From Nonomuraea sp. NEAU-A123 (GTDB lineage Bacteria; Actinomycetota; Actinomycetes; Streptosporangiales; Streptosporangiaceae), in assembly GCF_018603905.1 (NCBI RefSeq), contig NZ_JAHFZZ010000003.1, forward strand, positions 124,001 to 188,000: a DNA stretch of 64,000 bases, read 5' to 3'. Positions 34,894 to 43,420 of this stretch are shown here, piece by piece. Numbering within the stretch: position 1 is the first letter of the stretch; each line of letters starts with the position of its first letter. The position numbers and the translations under genes were made by a program. The notes under the pieces are model-generated. The model was given only the letters and a program-made list of their open reading frames with translations. It had not been told where the DNA came from and did not search any database.

Positions 34894-36360
34894 TTATTGC
34901 GCTTTTCCAGAAGATTCGGAGCCGTTCGGGGCCGCGCCGTTGAGCAGCGCCCGGGCCAGACCGAGGCCGGTGCCGCCGAGGGTGAGCGCCTTGGCGAGCA
35001 TCTCCTCGACGCCTTGGGCGCCGTTGAGCACCACCATGTGCTCGATGTTGCCGAACGCCTTGGCGCCCGCCTCGACCACCTCGGGCCAGCGCTCGGCGAG
35101 CTGCTGGGCGATGACCGCCTCTTGGTTCTCCTTGAGCGCCTGGGCCCGCGCGCTGATGGACTTCGCCTCCGCCAGGCCCTTGGCCTGCGCGGCCTCCGCC
35201 TCGGCGAGCCCGAGCGCCTTCGCCGCCTCGGCCTGGGCGAGCCCGCGCGCCTTGGCGGCCTGGGCCTCGGCCTCTCCCGCCACCTTGGTGGCCGCGCCCG
35301 CCGCCTCGCCGCGCAGCCGTACGGACTCGGCGTCCGCCGCGGCCGCCTGCTTGACCTGGGAGGCCTGCGCGACGGCGCGCAGCTCGGTCTCCCTGGCCTC
35401 CGCCTCGGCCTGGGCGATGCGGGCGTCGCGTTCGGCCTGGGAGAGCGTGACGGTCTCGTACGCCTTGGCGTCGGCGGGCTTGCGTACCTGCGACTGCAGC
35501 CGCTGCTCCGACAGTTGCGCCTCCAGCTCGGCGGCCCTCGTCTCCTGGACGACGACCTCCTGCCTGGCGGTCGCCTCGGACAGCGGGCCCGCCTGCCTGG
35601 CCTTGGCCGCCGCCTGGTCGATCTCGGCCTGGTAGCCGGCCTGCTGGATCTTGGATTCGCGTACGGCGGCCGCCTTGCGCGCGGCGGCGGCCTGCTCGGC
35701 CTCGGTGGCCTCCTGGTCGCGCTGGGCCTCGGCGATACGGGCCACGGAGGCGACCTTGGCGGCGTGCGGCTTGCCCAGGTTGACGATGTAGCCGGTCTCG
35801 TCGTCGATCTCCTGGATCTGCAGCGAGTCGACGATCAGGCCCAGCTTGCTCATCTCGTCGGCGGCCGACGCCCTGGTCTCGCTGGTCAGCCGCTCCCTGT
35901 TGAGAATCAGGTCCTCGACGGTCAGGTTGCCGATGATCGAGCGCAGGTGGCCGGTGAACAGCTCGTGGATCGCGCCGGTCATGAAGTCCTGCTGGTCGAG
36001 GAAGCGCCGGGCGGCGTTGGCGATCGAGGACAGGTCGTCGCCCACCTTGTAGATCACCACGCCGCGGATGTGCACGGGGATGCCCTGCTGGGTGACGCAG
36101 GAGACCTGGAGATTGGCCGCCCTGGTGTCCAGGCGCAGCCTCCTGGCCGTCTGGAAGCCGGGCAGCACGGCCGCACCCTTGCCGGTAATGATCTTGAAGC
36201 CGAGGCTGTCCGGGCCCTCGCCGCGCCCGCGCGCGGCGAGACCGGAGATGATCAGGGCCTCGTTGGGCTCGGCGACCCGCCAGACGGCCTTGAAGAGCAG
36301 GATCAGCACGATGACGGCGACGAGGATGCCACCGCCGAGAACGTAGGGCTCGGGGGACAT
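34894..36360 (-). CDS. Flotillin-like SPFH/Band-7 protein, first paralogue
   Basis: The 488-residue flotillin has an N-terminal membrane segment (GGGILVAVIVLILLFKAVWRV), an SPFH domain (VAEPNEALIISGLAARGRGE, VSCVTQQGIPVHIRGVVIYK) and a coiled coil. The coil contains tandem AKARGLAQAEAAKALGLAEA-type 8-9 residue repeats missing from the paralogue. It follows the NfeD-like gene by 10 bp, with GGAGG upstream of the ATG at 36360. NfeD plus flotillin operons are widely conserved (YuaF-FloT in Bacillus), supporting a membrane-domain role. Confidence 0.9.
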   Translation of the reverse strand: MSPEPYVLGGGILVAVIVLILLFKAVWRVAEPNEALIISGLAARGRGEGPDSLGFKIITGKGAAVLPGFQTARRLRLDTRAANLQVSCVTQQGIPVHIRGVVIYKVGDDLSSIANAARRFLDQQDFMTGAIHELFTGHLRSIIGNLTVEDLILNRERLTSETRASAADEMSKLGLIVDSLQIQEIDDETGYIVNLGKPHAAKVASVARIAEAQRDQEATEAEQAAAARKAAAVRESKIQQAGYQAEIDQAAAKARQAGPLSEATARQEVVVQETRAAELEAQLSEQRLQSQVRKPADAKAYETVTLSQAERDARIAQAEAEARETELRAVAQASQVKQAAAADAESVRLRGEAAGAATKVAGEAEAQAAKARGLAQAEAAKALGLAEAEAAQAKGLAEAKSISARAQALKENQEAVIAQQLAERWPEVVEAGAKAFGNIEHMVVLNGAQGVEEMLAKALTLGGTGLGLARALLNGAAPNGSESSGKAQ

Positions 36361-36370
36361 CGGGGCCTCC

Positions 36371-36571
36371 CTAGACGAGTGCTCGGGCCACATAGACCGT
36401 CCGCGGCGGGAAGTAATCCACCACGATCACGATCGTTCCGACGGGGAACTCCTCATCAGGCACGGTCGGATGAGCGTAGAAAGCTTCGACGCCACCCCTG
36501 ACCGGCACCATGACCTCGCCGACGAGACCAGGGCCGATCTTGCCTGTGACCCTGCCCTGCTTGCCGACCAC
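36371..36571 (-). CDS. NfeD-like small OB-fold protein
   Basis: The 66-residue protein matches the C-terminal soluble OB-fold domain of NfeD: MVGKQGRVTGKIGPGLVGEV, then FPVGTIVIVVDYFPPRTVYV. There is no membrane helix or ClpP-class protease domain, so this is the shortest NfeD form. It is the first gene of an operon with two flotillins. GGGGGGAG is placed before its GTG start. It is expected to bind or modulate the flotillin oligomer. Confidence 0.8.
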   Translation of the reverse strand: MVGKQGRVTGKIGPGLVGEVMVPVRGGVEAFYAHPTVPDEEFPVGTIVIVVDYFPPRTVYVARALV

Positions 36572-36702
36572 CGGACTCCCCCCGTCGTGATATTTCGGAC
36601 GCTACTCCAAACAGGCATTCGCGGTAATAGGTCACGCAAAATGTTTCTCGAAGCACTGCGTGGGAGGACGCGGCTTTTACCCGGAGTCGTGATGATCAGC
36701 GC

Positions 36703-38661
36703 ATGAGTGACATGAACTCGCACTCGGCGCGCGACCTCGGGATGAACCGGCCTATTACCCGCCGCGACTTCTTGGACGGCGTCGCCGTGGTGGCAGGAAC
36801 GGTGGCCCTGGGCGCGTCGGCGGGCTGCGCGCCGCCGCGGCCGGGCGGATCGACCGTCATCGGGACCCAGGCGCTGCTCGTGCCCCAGGACGTGGGCTCT
36901 CCGGCGAGCCTCACCGGACTGCGGGGCAACACGCCTGAGGCGCTCAGCGTCCCCCACGCGCTCCGCGACGGCCGCTTCTGGGAGCACGCGGGCTCCCCTG
37001 TGCCCACGGGCGAGCACTACGACCTGGTGGTGGTCGGCGGGGGCATCAGCGGGGTGAGCGCGGCCTTCGAGTGGCGCCGGCAGAACCCGGAGGCCCGCAT
37101 CCTGATCCTGGACAACCACGACGAGATCGGCGGGCAGGCGCGGCGCAACGAGTTCCGCCCCACCGGGCGCGAGGGGGTGCTGGTCGGCTGCGGCGGCTCC
37201 CGGTCGATCAAGACGCCCTCGGTGTGGACGCCGGAGGGCAAGGAGCTGCTCGACCTGCTCGGCGTCAAGCTGGAGAGGTTGGGCGGGTACCTCGACCGGA
37301 ACCTGTACGCCGGGCTCGGGATGCACCGCAGCGTGATGTGCGACCGGGAGACGTTCCGGGCGGACCACCTCGTCCGCCTCACCCCCGGCGTGGAGCCCCG
37401 GCAATGGGTCAAGCGGCTGCCGGTCGCCGAGCAGGCCAAGAAGGACCTCGTCATGCTGTACGAGAACCCGCCGGACTGGTTCCCCGGACTGCCGCCGGAG
37501 CGGAAGGAAGAGCGGCTGGCGGAGCTGACCTACTCGGACTTCCTGCTGAAGGTCTGCCGGGCGCACCCCGACGTCGAACTGTTCCTCCGGACCATGCCGA
37601 GCGTCGCATGGGGGTACGGCACGCAGGCGTTCGGCGCGATCGACGCCTGGGGCAGCGACTACCCCGGTTTCGGGGGTCTGGGGCTGGACACCGGCAAGCC
37701 GTCGCGGTTCAGCTCGCCCAGTGTGAAGAAGGAGTGGAAAGTCGCCGACCCGAATGTCTACCACTTCCCCGAGGGCAACCAGGCGCTGGTCCGGATGATG
37801 GTGGGCCGGATGATCCCCGGCTTCGCCGGCTCCACCACCATGGACGGCATCACCACCACCGCCTTCGACTACGGCCGGCTCGACCTGCCCGCGAACCGGG
37901 TCCGCTTCCGGCTGTCGAGCCCCGTCGTCTTCGCGCGCAACGACGGCTCACCCGACAGCGCGACCAGCGCGACCGTCGGCTACTTCGACGGCCACCGGGT
38001 CAGCACGGTCCACGCCGGAGCGGTCATCCTGGCCTGCTGGAACATGGTCATCCCCTACCTCGTCACCGAGCTGCCCGACGACCAGAAGCAGGCGCTGCGC
38101 GACGCGGTCAAGATGCCGGTGCTCGACGCCGCGGTGCAGCTACGTAGCTGGGAGGCGTGGCGGCGCCTCGGCATCGACCGCACCCGCTGGACGGGCGCCT
38201 ACTGGTGCCTGTCGGAGCTCGACCACCCGGTCGGCATGCCCGGCTACGACCACCCGAAGGACCCGGGCGAGCCCATCAGCGTGCGCATGCTGGCCGCGCC
38301 GTGCCAGTCGGAGCTGGGTCCGGGGCCGGGGTCCGCCGTGGGCCGGCAGGAGCTGCTCAACACGCCCTACAACCGGCTGGAGTACACCATCCGCGAACAG
38401 CTCGCCCGGCTGCTCGGCCCCGGCGGCTTCGACCCGGCCACCGACGTCGAGGCGATCACGGTCAACCGCTGGGGCCACGGGTACGCCCCGGAGTACTGCC
38501 GCCCGTGGCACTCCTTCTACCCCGACGGCCCGTTCCCCGCCGACACCGCGCGCCGCCGGTTCGGCAGGATCGCGATCGCCAACTGCGACTCCGTACCGGC
38601 CGCCCGCGCCGACGCGGCCGTCACCGCCGCCCATCTGGCCATCGCGGAGCTGCGGACATGA
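36703..38661 (+). CDS. Tat-exported flavoprotein amine oxidase, spermidine dehydrogenase-like
   Basis: The product has 652 aa. A twin-arginine signal, ITRRDFLDGVAVVAGTVALG (residues about 18-37), is followed by a cysteine (GCAPP) that may be a lipobox. The FAD-binding Rossmann motif is YDLVVVGGGISGVSAAFEWR. Later segments (DNHDEIGGQARRNEFRP, GWGYGTQAFGAIDAWGSDYPG, NRWGHGYAPEYCRPW) match proteins named after Pseudomonas spermidine dehydrogenase. The enzyme would oxidise a polyamine or other amine outside the membrane; the true substrate is untested. It is divergent from the NfeD-flotillin operon. Confidence 0.82.
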   Translation: MSDMNSHSARDLGMNRPITRRDFLDGVAVVAGTVALGASAGCAPPRPGGSTVIGTQALLVPQDVGSPASLTGLRGNTPEALSVPHALRDGRFWEHAGSPVPTGEHYDLVVVGGGISGVSAAFEWRRQNPEARILILDNHDEIGGQARRNEFRPTGREGVLVGCGGSRSIKTPSVWTPEGKELLDLLGVKLERLGGYLDRNLYAGLGMHRSVMCDRETFRADHLVRLTPGVEPRQWVKRLPVAEQAKKDLVMLYENPPDWFPGLPPERKEERLAELTYSDFLLKVCRAHPDVELFLRTMPSVAWGYGTQAFGAIDAWGSDYPGFGGLGLDTGKPSRFSSPSVKKEWKVADPNVYHFPEGNQALVRMMVGRMIPGFAGSTTMDGITTTAFDYGRLDLPANRVRFRLSSPVVFARNDGSPDSATSATVGYFDGHRVSTVHAGAVILACWNMVIPYLVTELPDDQKQALRDAVKMPVLDAAVQLRSWEAWRRLGIDRTRWTGAYWCLSELDHPVGMPGYDHPKDPGEPISVRMLAAPCQSELGPGPGSAVGRQELLNTPYNRLEYTIREQLARLLGPGGFDPATDVEAITVNRWGHGYAPEYCRPWHSFYPDGPFPADTARRRFGRIAIANCDSVPAARADAAVTAAHLAIAELRT

Positions 38662-38665
38662 GGTG

Positions 38666-39460
38666 TTACCGCGGCTCTTCCTTCAGCGCGTCGAGGCTGG
38701 ACTGCCAGAGCCGTTCGGCCAGGCCGGGGTCGGACATCGTGTCCGGGACCTGCTCCGGGGCCTGCTTCGCGAAGTAGCGACCGGCCCGCTGCTCGCCGTC
38801 GGCGTGCGTCGCCAGGTGCACCAGCGTGCGCGCGCCGTACTCGGGCGGCTTGGCGTATCCGGGCACGGCCAGGAACATCGGCATGATCCACGTCTCCGCC
38901 GCGAACCCGCTGCGGATCACGCCCGGATGGAAACAGGTGGCCGCCACCCCGCGGGCGGCCAGCGCCACGGTGAACAGGGCATTCGCCTGTTTCGTGTCGC
39001 CGTATTGGAGCCAGCCGTTCCATCGTCGCTGCTCACGCGATAGGTCGGCCGGATCGAGCCGGCCGCTTCTGCCTGCCCGCGAAGAAGTGGTGACTACCCT
39101 GTCCACCCGATCTGTAAGAGAATGGGTCAGCAGAAAGGGGGCGAGATGGTTGACCTGAATCATCAGTTCGTGACCGTCCACCGTAATCTGGCGCCGCGGA
39201 CTCATCACGCCCGCGTTGTTGGCCAGGACAGCAATGCGCTCATAACGCTCACGCAGCACCGCCACCAGCCGACGAACGTCGTCAAGCGATGTGTAGTCGC
39301 AGGTCAATACATCGGCTTCGGATCCGCCCAACCCGTCGGCCACGGCCTTGAGCCGAGACTCGTCCCGGCCGACGAGCACCACCCGGTGTCCCCGTCGTGA
39401 CAGCTCGGCCGCCGCCGCGGCGCCGATGCCGGCACTTGCCCCAGTAATCACGCTAATCAA
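38666..39460 (-). CDS. Short-chain dehydrogenase/reductase
   Basis: The 264-residue classical SDR has the NAD(P) motif VITGASAGIGAAAAAELSRR, NNAG at about residue 83, a catalytic serine in TTSSRAGRSG and a YxxxK motif as YGDTK. The overall layout (NHLAPFLLTHSL, PGVIRSGF) is that of retinol-dehydrogenase/WW-domain-oxidoreductase-like SDRs. A TTG start at 39460 was chosen since GGAGG lies 6 nt upstream; a GTG three codons in is too far from it. It converges with the flavoprotein gene with a 4-bp gap. Confidence 0.87.
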   Translation of the reverse strand: MISVITGASAGIGAAAAAELSRRGHRVVLVGRDESRLKAVADGLGGSEADVLTCDYTSLDDVRRLVAVLRERYERIAVLANNAGVMSPRRQITVDGHELMIQVNHLAPFLLTHSLTDRVDRVVTTSSRAGRSGRLDPADLSREQRRWNGWLQYGDTKQANALFTVALAARGVAATCFHPGVIRSGFAAETWIMPMFLAVPGYAKPPEYGARTLVHLATHADGEQRAGRYFAKQAPEQVPDTMSDPGLAERLWQSSLDALKEEPR

Positions 39461-39571
39461 CGCGTTCCTCCCCCTGCGCCGGAAGCATAAACGGTGCTAG
39501 TCTCCTGTGCGATCTTCCGGAGGTGTGTTTACACAGAGTGTGGAAATGCCCCTCGACTCCGAGGTTGGGAC

Positions 39572-41713
39572 ATGGGCTCGCAAAACCGGTCAATTCGGTT
39601 CAAGATCTTCTTATTGCTGCTGCTACCCCTCCTGTCTCTGAGTGCGCTCTGGGGCTTCGCCCTCAATCTCACCGTGGGTGACGGCCAGGCCATATCCAGA
39701 GCCAACACGCTTTATCGCACCATCGGTGTTGCCTCCACCGACCTGGGCTTACAGCTCCAAGCCGAGCGAGCCCAATCGGCCGTGGCGGTCACCACCCGTC
39801 AACTCACCCAAGAACTCGGCACGCAGCGCGCACGCACCGACAAGTCCGTCGCCGGCTTCCAGCGGTCCACCCTAGAGGCGGGCGACGCGATCAAGGCCGA
39901 GCTGAGCGGCCCCCTCGACGCCGTCAACGGGGAGCTGAACCGGCTCGGCTCCATCCGCGCCGACATCGACGGCGGCATCAGCTCCCGGCTGACGAGCCTC
40001 AACGAGTACAACCGGGTCCTCGACACCATCCTCCGGCTCTACGACCACCTCGTCGCGCTGCCCGACCTGCAGATCTTCCAGCAGGCGTTGTCGCTGCAGG
40101 CCATGGGCAGCGCCCGGGAGACCGTCGCCAGGGAGCACGCGCTGATCAGCGGCGCGCTCATCGACCACCGGCTGACCGAGCCGGAGCTCACCGCGTTCAC
40201 CGCATACGTCGCGACCCGCAAGTTCCTCAGCGCCCGCGGCCAGGCCGGGCTGGACACGACGCTCCGCAAGCCGTACGAGCAGGTCTTCGCCAGCGACCTG
40301 TTCAGGGACTTCACGGCGATGGAGACGCGCGTCATCGCGACCGGCGCCCCGCCCTCCGACGGTGCGGATTGGAACGCGACCGTGGACCGGGTCGCGGCGC
40401 AGCTCGACCGGGCCGGCGCGGCGTCCTTCAAGGTGCTGAGCGGGCGCGCGCTCGACGCCGCCACCGCCACCGTGGTGAAGATCGGCAGCGCGGGCGGTCT
40501 CGGACTGATCGCCGTGCTCGCCTCGATCATCATCTCCGTGCGCTTCGGCCGCCGCCTCGCCGGTGAGCTGGCCGCGCTCAGGGCCGCGGCCGTAGAGCTG
40601 TCCGACAACCGGCTGCCCAGCCTCGTCGACCAGTTGAGCCGCGGCGAAGAGGTGGACGTCAAGGAGGAGGCCAAACCGCTCGAGGTCAGCGGTGCGGCCG
40701 AGATCGTGGACGTGGCCAAGGCGTTCGGCTCCGTGCAGCGCACCGCCGTACGGGCCGCCGTGAGCCAGGCCGCGATGCGGCGCGGCATCGGCCAGGTGTT
40801 CCTCAACCTGGCCAGGCGCAAGCAGGGCCTGCTGCACCGCCAGCTCGCGCTGCTCGACGGCATGCAGCGCCGTACGCACGATCCGGACCGCCTGGAGGAG
40901 CTCTTCCGCCTCGACCACCTGACGACGCGCATGCGGCGCCACGCGGAGAGCCTGATCATCCTGTCCGGCGCCGCCCCCGGCCGGGCCTGGCGCAAGCCGG
41001 TGCCCGTGGTCGACATCGTCCGGGCGGCGATCGCCGAGGTCGAGGACTACACCAGGGTCACCGTCGAGGCCATGCCCGGCAGCGCGCTCGACGGCGCCGC
41101 CGCCGCCGACCTCACCCACCTGGTCGCCGAACTGGTCGAGAACGCCACCATCTACTCGCCGCCGACCACCACCGTGGTCGTACGCGGCGACCTGGTGAGC
41201 AACGGCTACGCGATCGAGGTGGAGGACCGGGGCCTCGGGTTGTCGGCCGGCGAGTACGCCGCGTTCAACGCGCTGCTGACCAACCCGCCGGAGTTCGACC
41301 TGGCCGACAGCGACAGGCTCGGCCTGTTCGTGGTGGCCAGGCTGGCCGAACGGCACGGCCTTCAGGTGCTGATGCGCCGTTCGCCGTTCGGCGGCACCAC
41401 CGCGATCGTGCTGGTGCCGCGCGACCTGGTCAACGACCAGGCCGCACTGACGGCAGGCAGCGAAGAGACGCCCGCGCTGCCCAGCCGTACCAAGAAGAAA
41501 GCGCTCGCGGTGGTGAACGGCACGCACGCCGGGCTGCCGAGGCGAGTGAAACAAGCCAACCTGGCACCCCAGCTCAAGGCGGACGAGCCGCCGGAGCCGG
41601 ATCCGGAAGAGAAGACAGAACGCTCTCCCGATGAGGTACGGGACCTGTTCTCCGCCTTCCAGCGGGGAACCCAACGCGCCCGAGAAGAAGCGAATGAAGA
41701 GGGGGAGGCATGA
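39572..41713 (+). CDS. cvnA: Conservon protein CvnA: NIT-type sensor with histidine-kinase-like ATPase domain
   Basis: The product has 713 aa. There is a TM helix at the N-terminus (IFLLLLLPLLSLSALWGFAL), an extracytoplasmic nitrate/nitrite-sensing-like helical domain to about residue 300 and a second TM (GGLGLIAVLASIIISVRFG). A HAMP-like segment and an HATPase_c domain follow: HLVAELVENATIYSPPTT, then VEDRGLGLSAGEY. The tail is Pro/Glu-rich and disordered. Cvn sensors work with a Roadblock protein, a DUF742 protein and a GTPase as a G-protein-like membrane complex in actinomycetes. It starts a four-gene overlapping operon. Confidence 0.9.
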   Translation: MGSQNRSIRFKIFLLLLLPLLSLSALWGFALNLTVGDGQAISRANTLYRTIGVASTDLGLQLQAERAQSAVAVTTRQLTQELGTQRARTDKSVAGFQRSTLEAGDAIKAELSGPLDAVNGELNRLGSIRADIDGGISSRLTSLNEYNRVLDTILRLYDHLVALPDLQIFQQALSLQAMGSARETVAREHALISGALIDHRLTEPELTAFTAYVATRKFLSARGQAGLDTTLRKPYEQVFASDLFRDFTAMETRVIATGAPPSDGADWNATVDRVAAQLDRAGAASFKVLSGRALDAATATVVKIGSAGGLGLIAVLASIIISVRFGRRLAGELAALRAAAVELSDNRLPSLVDQLSRGEEVDVKEEAKPLEVSGAAEIVDVAKAFGSVQRTAVRAAVSQAAMRRGIGQVFLNLARRKQGLLHRQLALLDGMQRRTHDPDRLEELFRLDHLTTRMRRHAESLIILSGAAPGRAWRKPVPVVDIVRAAIAEVEDYTRVTVEAMPGSALDGAAAADLTHLVAELVENATIYSPPTTTVVVRGDLVSNGYAIEVEDRGLGLSAGEYAAFNALLTNPPEFDLADSDRLGLFVVARLAERHGLQVLMRRSPFGGTTAIVLVPRDLVNDQAALTAGSEETPALPSRTKKKALAVVNGTHAGLPRRVKQANLAPQLKADEPPEPDPEEKTERSPDEVRDLFSAFQRGTQRAREEANEEGEA

Positions 41714-42117
41714 GTGTGCCGACGACCAACACCGGTGAGCTGAACTGGCTCCTTGACGACCTGACGACCAGGGTCGGAGCAGTACGGCAGGCGGTCATCC
41801 TGTCGACCGACGGCCTGGCGGTCGGCTACTCCAAAGGGCTGACCCGCGAGGACGCGGAGCACCTGTCGGCCGTGGCCGCCGGGTTCCAGAGCCTGGCCCG
41901 CGGCACGGGACGGCATTTCGGCGGTGGCGACGTACGCCAGACCATCGTCGAGATGGAGTCGGCGTTCCTCTTCGTGACGGCGGCCGGGCAGGGCACCTGT
42001 CTGGCCGTGCTGGCCGACGCCAACGTGGACGTCGGGCACATCGCTTACGAGATGGCGATGCTCGTCAAGCGGGTGGGCCAGCACATATCCACCAATCCCC
42101 GGGCGAAATCGTCATGA
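41710..42117 (+). CDS. cvnB: Conservon protein CvnB: Roadblock/LC7 domain
   Basis: The 135-residue Roadblock/LC7 protein includes LNWLLDDLTTRVGAVRQAVILSTDGLAVG-type strands (cut here), followed by EDAEHLSAVAAGFQSLARG and CLAVLADANVDVGHIAYEM. In other systems (MglB) this fold regulates small GTPases, which fits its partnership with the GTPase two genes on. It overlaps cvnA and the next gene by ATGA on both sides, so expression is translationally coupled. Confidence 0.92.
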   Translation: MSVPTTNTGELNWLLDDLTTRVGAVRQAVILSTDGLAVGYSKGLTREDAEHLSAVAAGFQSLARGTGRHFGGGDVRQTIVEMESAFLFVTAAGQGTCLAVLADANVDVGHIAYEMAMLVKRVGQHISTNPRAKSS

Positions 42118-42479
42118 AGGAACCCCCGCGGTGGCTTGACGAGGACGCGGGGCCGATCGTCCGGCCCTACGCCCTCATACGCGGGCGCACCAGAACCTCC
42201 GGAGAGGTGTTCGACCTCATCGCGAGCGTCACGGTCGTCGGCGACCCGGCGCCCCACGACCTCGAACCCGAGCAACAACTCATCCTTCGGGCCGCACGTA
42301 ACCCGATCTCGGTGGCCGACGTGGCCGTCGAACTCGACCTGCCCGTAGGCGTCGTCCGAGTCCTTCTCGGCGACCTGCGTGACCACGGCCTCATCTCGGT
42401 GACGTCGCCCTCAGAGACAGGCCCGCGCCCGAATGAGCGCATTCTCAAGGAAGTGATCAATGGACTCCGTGCTCTCTGA
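42114..42479 (+). CDS. cvnC: Conservon protein CvnC: DUF742
   Basis: The 121-residue DUF742 protein is recognised by DEDAGPIVRPYALIRGRTR near the start and a winged-helix-like C-terminal half (ISVADVAVELDLPVGVVRVLLGDL, then ILKEVINGLRAL). It is predicted to bridge the sensor/Roadblock pair and the GTPase. It overlaps cvnB by 4 nt and cvnD by 20 nt. A second DUF742 gene lies 560 bp further on in opposite direction. Confidence 0.92.
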   Translation: MKEPPRWLDEDAGPIVRPYALIRGRTRTSGEVFDLIASVTVVGDPAPHDLEPEQQLILRAARNPISVADVAVELDLPVGVVRVLLGDLRDHGLISVTSPSETGPRPNERILKEVINGLRAL

Positions 42480-43032
42480 GGACCCCGTCGCGCTGAAGAT
42501 TCTCATCGCCGGGGGGTTCGGCGTGGGCAAGACCACGCTGGTCGGATCGATCAGTGAGATCAGGCCGCTACGCACGGAGGAGGTGCTCTCCGATCGTGGC
42601 GTCGGCGTCGACGATCTCGACGGTGTGGAGACCAAGACCACCACCACCGTCGCGATGGACTTCGGCCGCATCACGATCCGCGAGGGGCTGGTCGTGTACC
42701 TGTTCGGCACGCCCGGTCAGGAACGGTTCTGGTTCATGTGGGACGAGCTGTCCTACGGCGCGCTCGGTGCCGTCGTGATCGCCGACACCCGCCGGCTGAC
42801 CGACTGCTTCCCGTCCGTCGACTACTTCGAGCAGCGCGGCACCCCGTTCGTGGTGGCCGTCAACTGCTTCGACGGCGCCGACCGGCACAGCGTGGACGAC
42901 GTGCGGATCGCGCTCGACCTGGACGAGGATGTGCCCGTGCTGCTCTGCGACGTACGGCGCCGCACCTCGGCCAAGGAGGTCATGGTCACGCTGGTCGAGC
43001 ACTCACTGAGGACGCTGACATCGGCGAACTAG
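42460..43032 (+). CDS. cvnD: Conservon protein CvnD: small Ras-like GTPase
   Basis: The 190-residue GTPase has a P-loop GGFGVGKTTLVGS (residues 18-30), a switch region with ETKTTTTVAMDFGR, G3 as LFGTPGQERF and a G4 region VAVNCFDGA in place of NKxD, a usual departure in CvnD proteins. The GTP/GDP state is thought to relay the CvnA signal to unknown outputs controlling development or metabolism. Its stop is 7 bp from the convergent DUF742 gene of the partial second conservon. Confidence 0.93.
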   Translation: MDSVLSEDPVALKILIAGGFGVGKTTLVGSISEIRPLRTEEVLSDRGVGVDDLDGVETKTTTTVAMDFGRITIREGLVVYLFGTPGQERFWFMWDELSYGALGAVVIADTRRLTDCFPSVDYFEQRGTPFVVAVNCFDGADRHSVDDVRIALDLDEDVPVLLCDVRRRTSAKEVMVTLVEHSLRTLTSAN

Positions 43033-43039
43033 CGGCGGG

Positions 43040-43420
43040 CTAGAGCGCCCGCAGGCCGTCGATCACTTCCCTGAGCAGGCTCTCCGTAGGCGTCGTGGCC
43101 TTGGAGAGCGGCGGCCGGACAGACACCAGGCCGTAGTCGAGCAGATCCCCGAGCAGGACCCTGGCCACCCCCACGGGCAGGTCCAGCTCGGCGGCGATCT
43201 CGGCGACCGGCCTGGTCTGCCCGGTGACGCAGTCGACCATCCGGCGGTGCCGGGCGCTCAGATCAGCCTTGGCCGGCGGCGGCTGGCCGGTCGCCATCAC
43301 GGTCGCCAGCAGGTCGAGTTCGGCGGGCGAGGAGGACTTGGTGCGCCCCCTGGTCACCGCGTACGGCCGCACGACGGGTCCGGCCTCCTCGTCAACCCAT
43401 TCGTCGGGCCCATGGGTCAC
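43040..43420 (-). CDS. Second CvnC-like DUF742 protein
   Basis: The 126-residue protein is clearly paralogous to the first: WVDEEAGPVVRPYAVTRGRTK and VAEIAAELDLPVGVARVLLGDLLDYGLVSV, ending LLREVIDGLRAL. It overlaps the second cvnA by 4 nt (GTGA), so the two are co-translated. No Roadblock or GTPase gene follows; the next base-neighbour is the end of the first conservon's GTPase gene on the other strand. It may use that GTPase or others elsewhere. Confidence 0.9.
   Translation of the reverse strand: MTHGPDEWVDEEAGPVVRPYAVTRGRTKSSSPAELDLLATVMATGQPPPAKADLSARHRRMVDCVTGQTRPVAEIAAELDLPVGVARVLLGDLLDYGLVSVRPPLSKATTPTESLLREVIDGLRAL

Noticed and set aside
39524..39535. TGTGTTTACACA as an operator for cvnA
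   Set aside because: It is a short AT-rich palindrome without a second copy or a regulator next to it; not enough to call.
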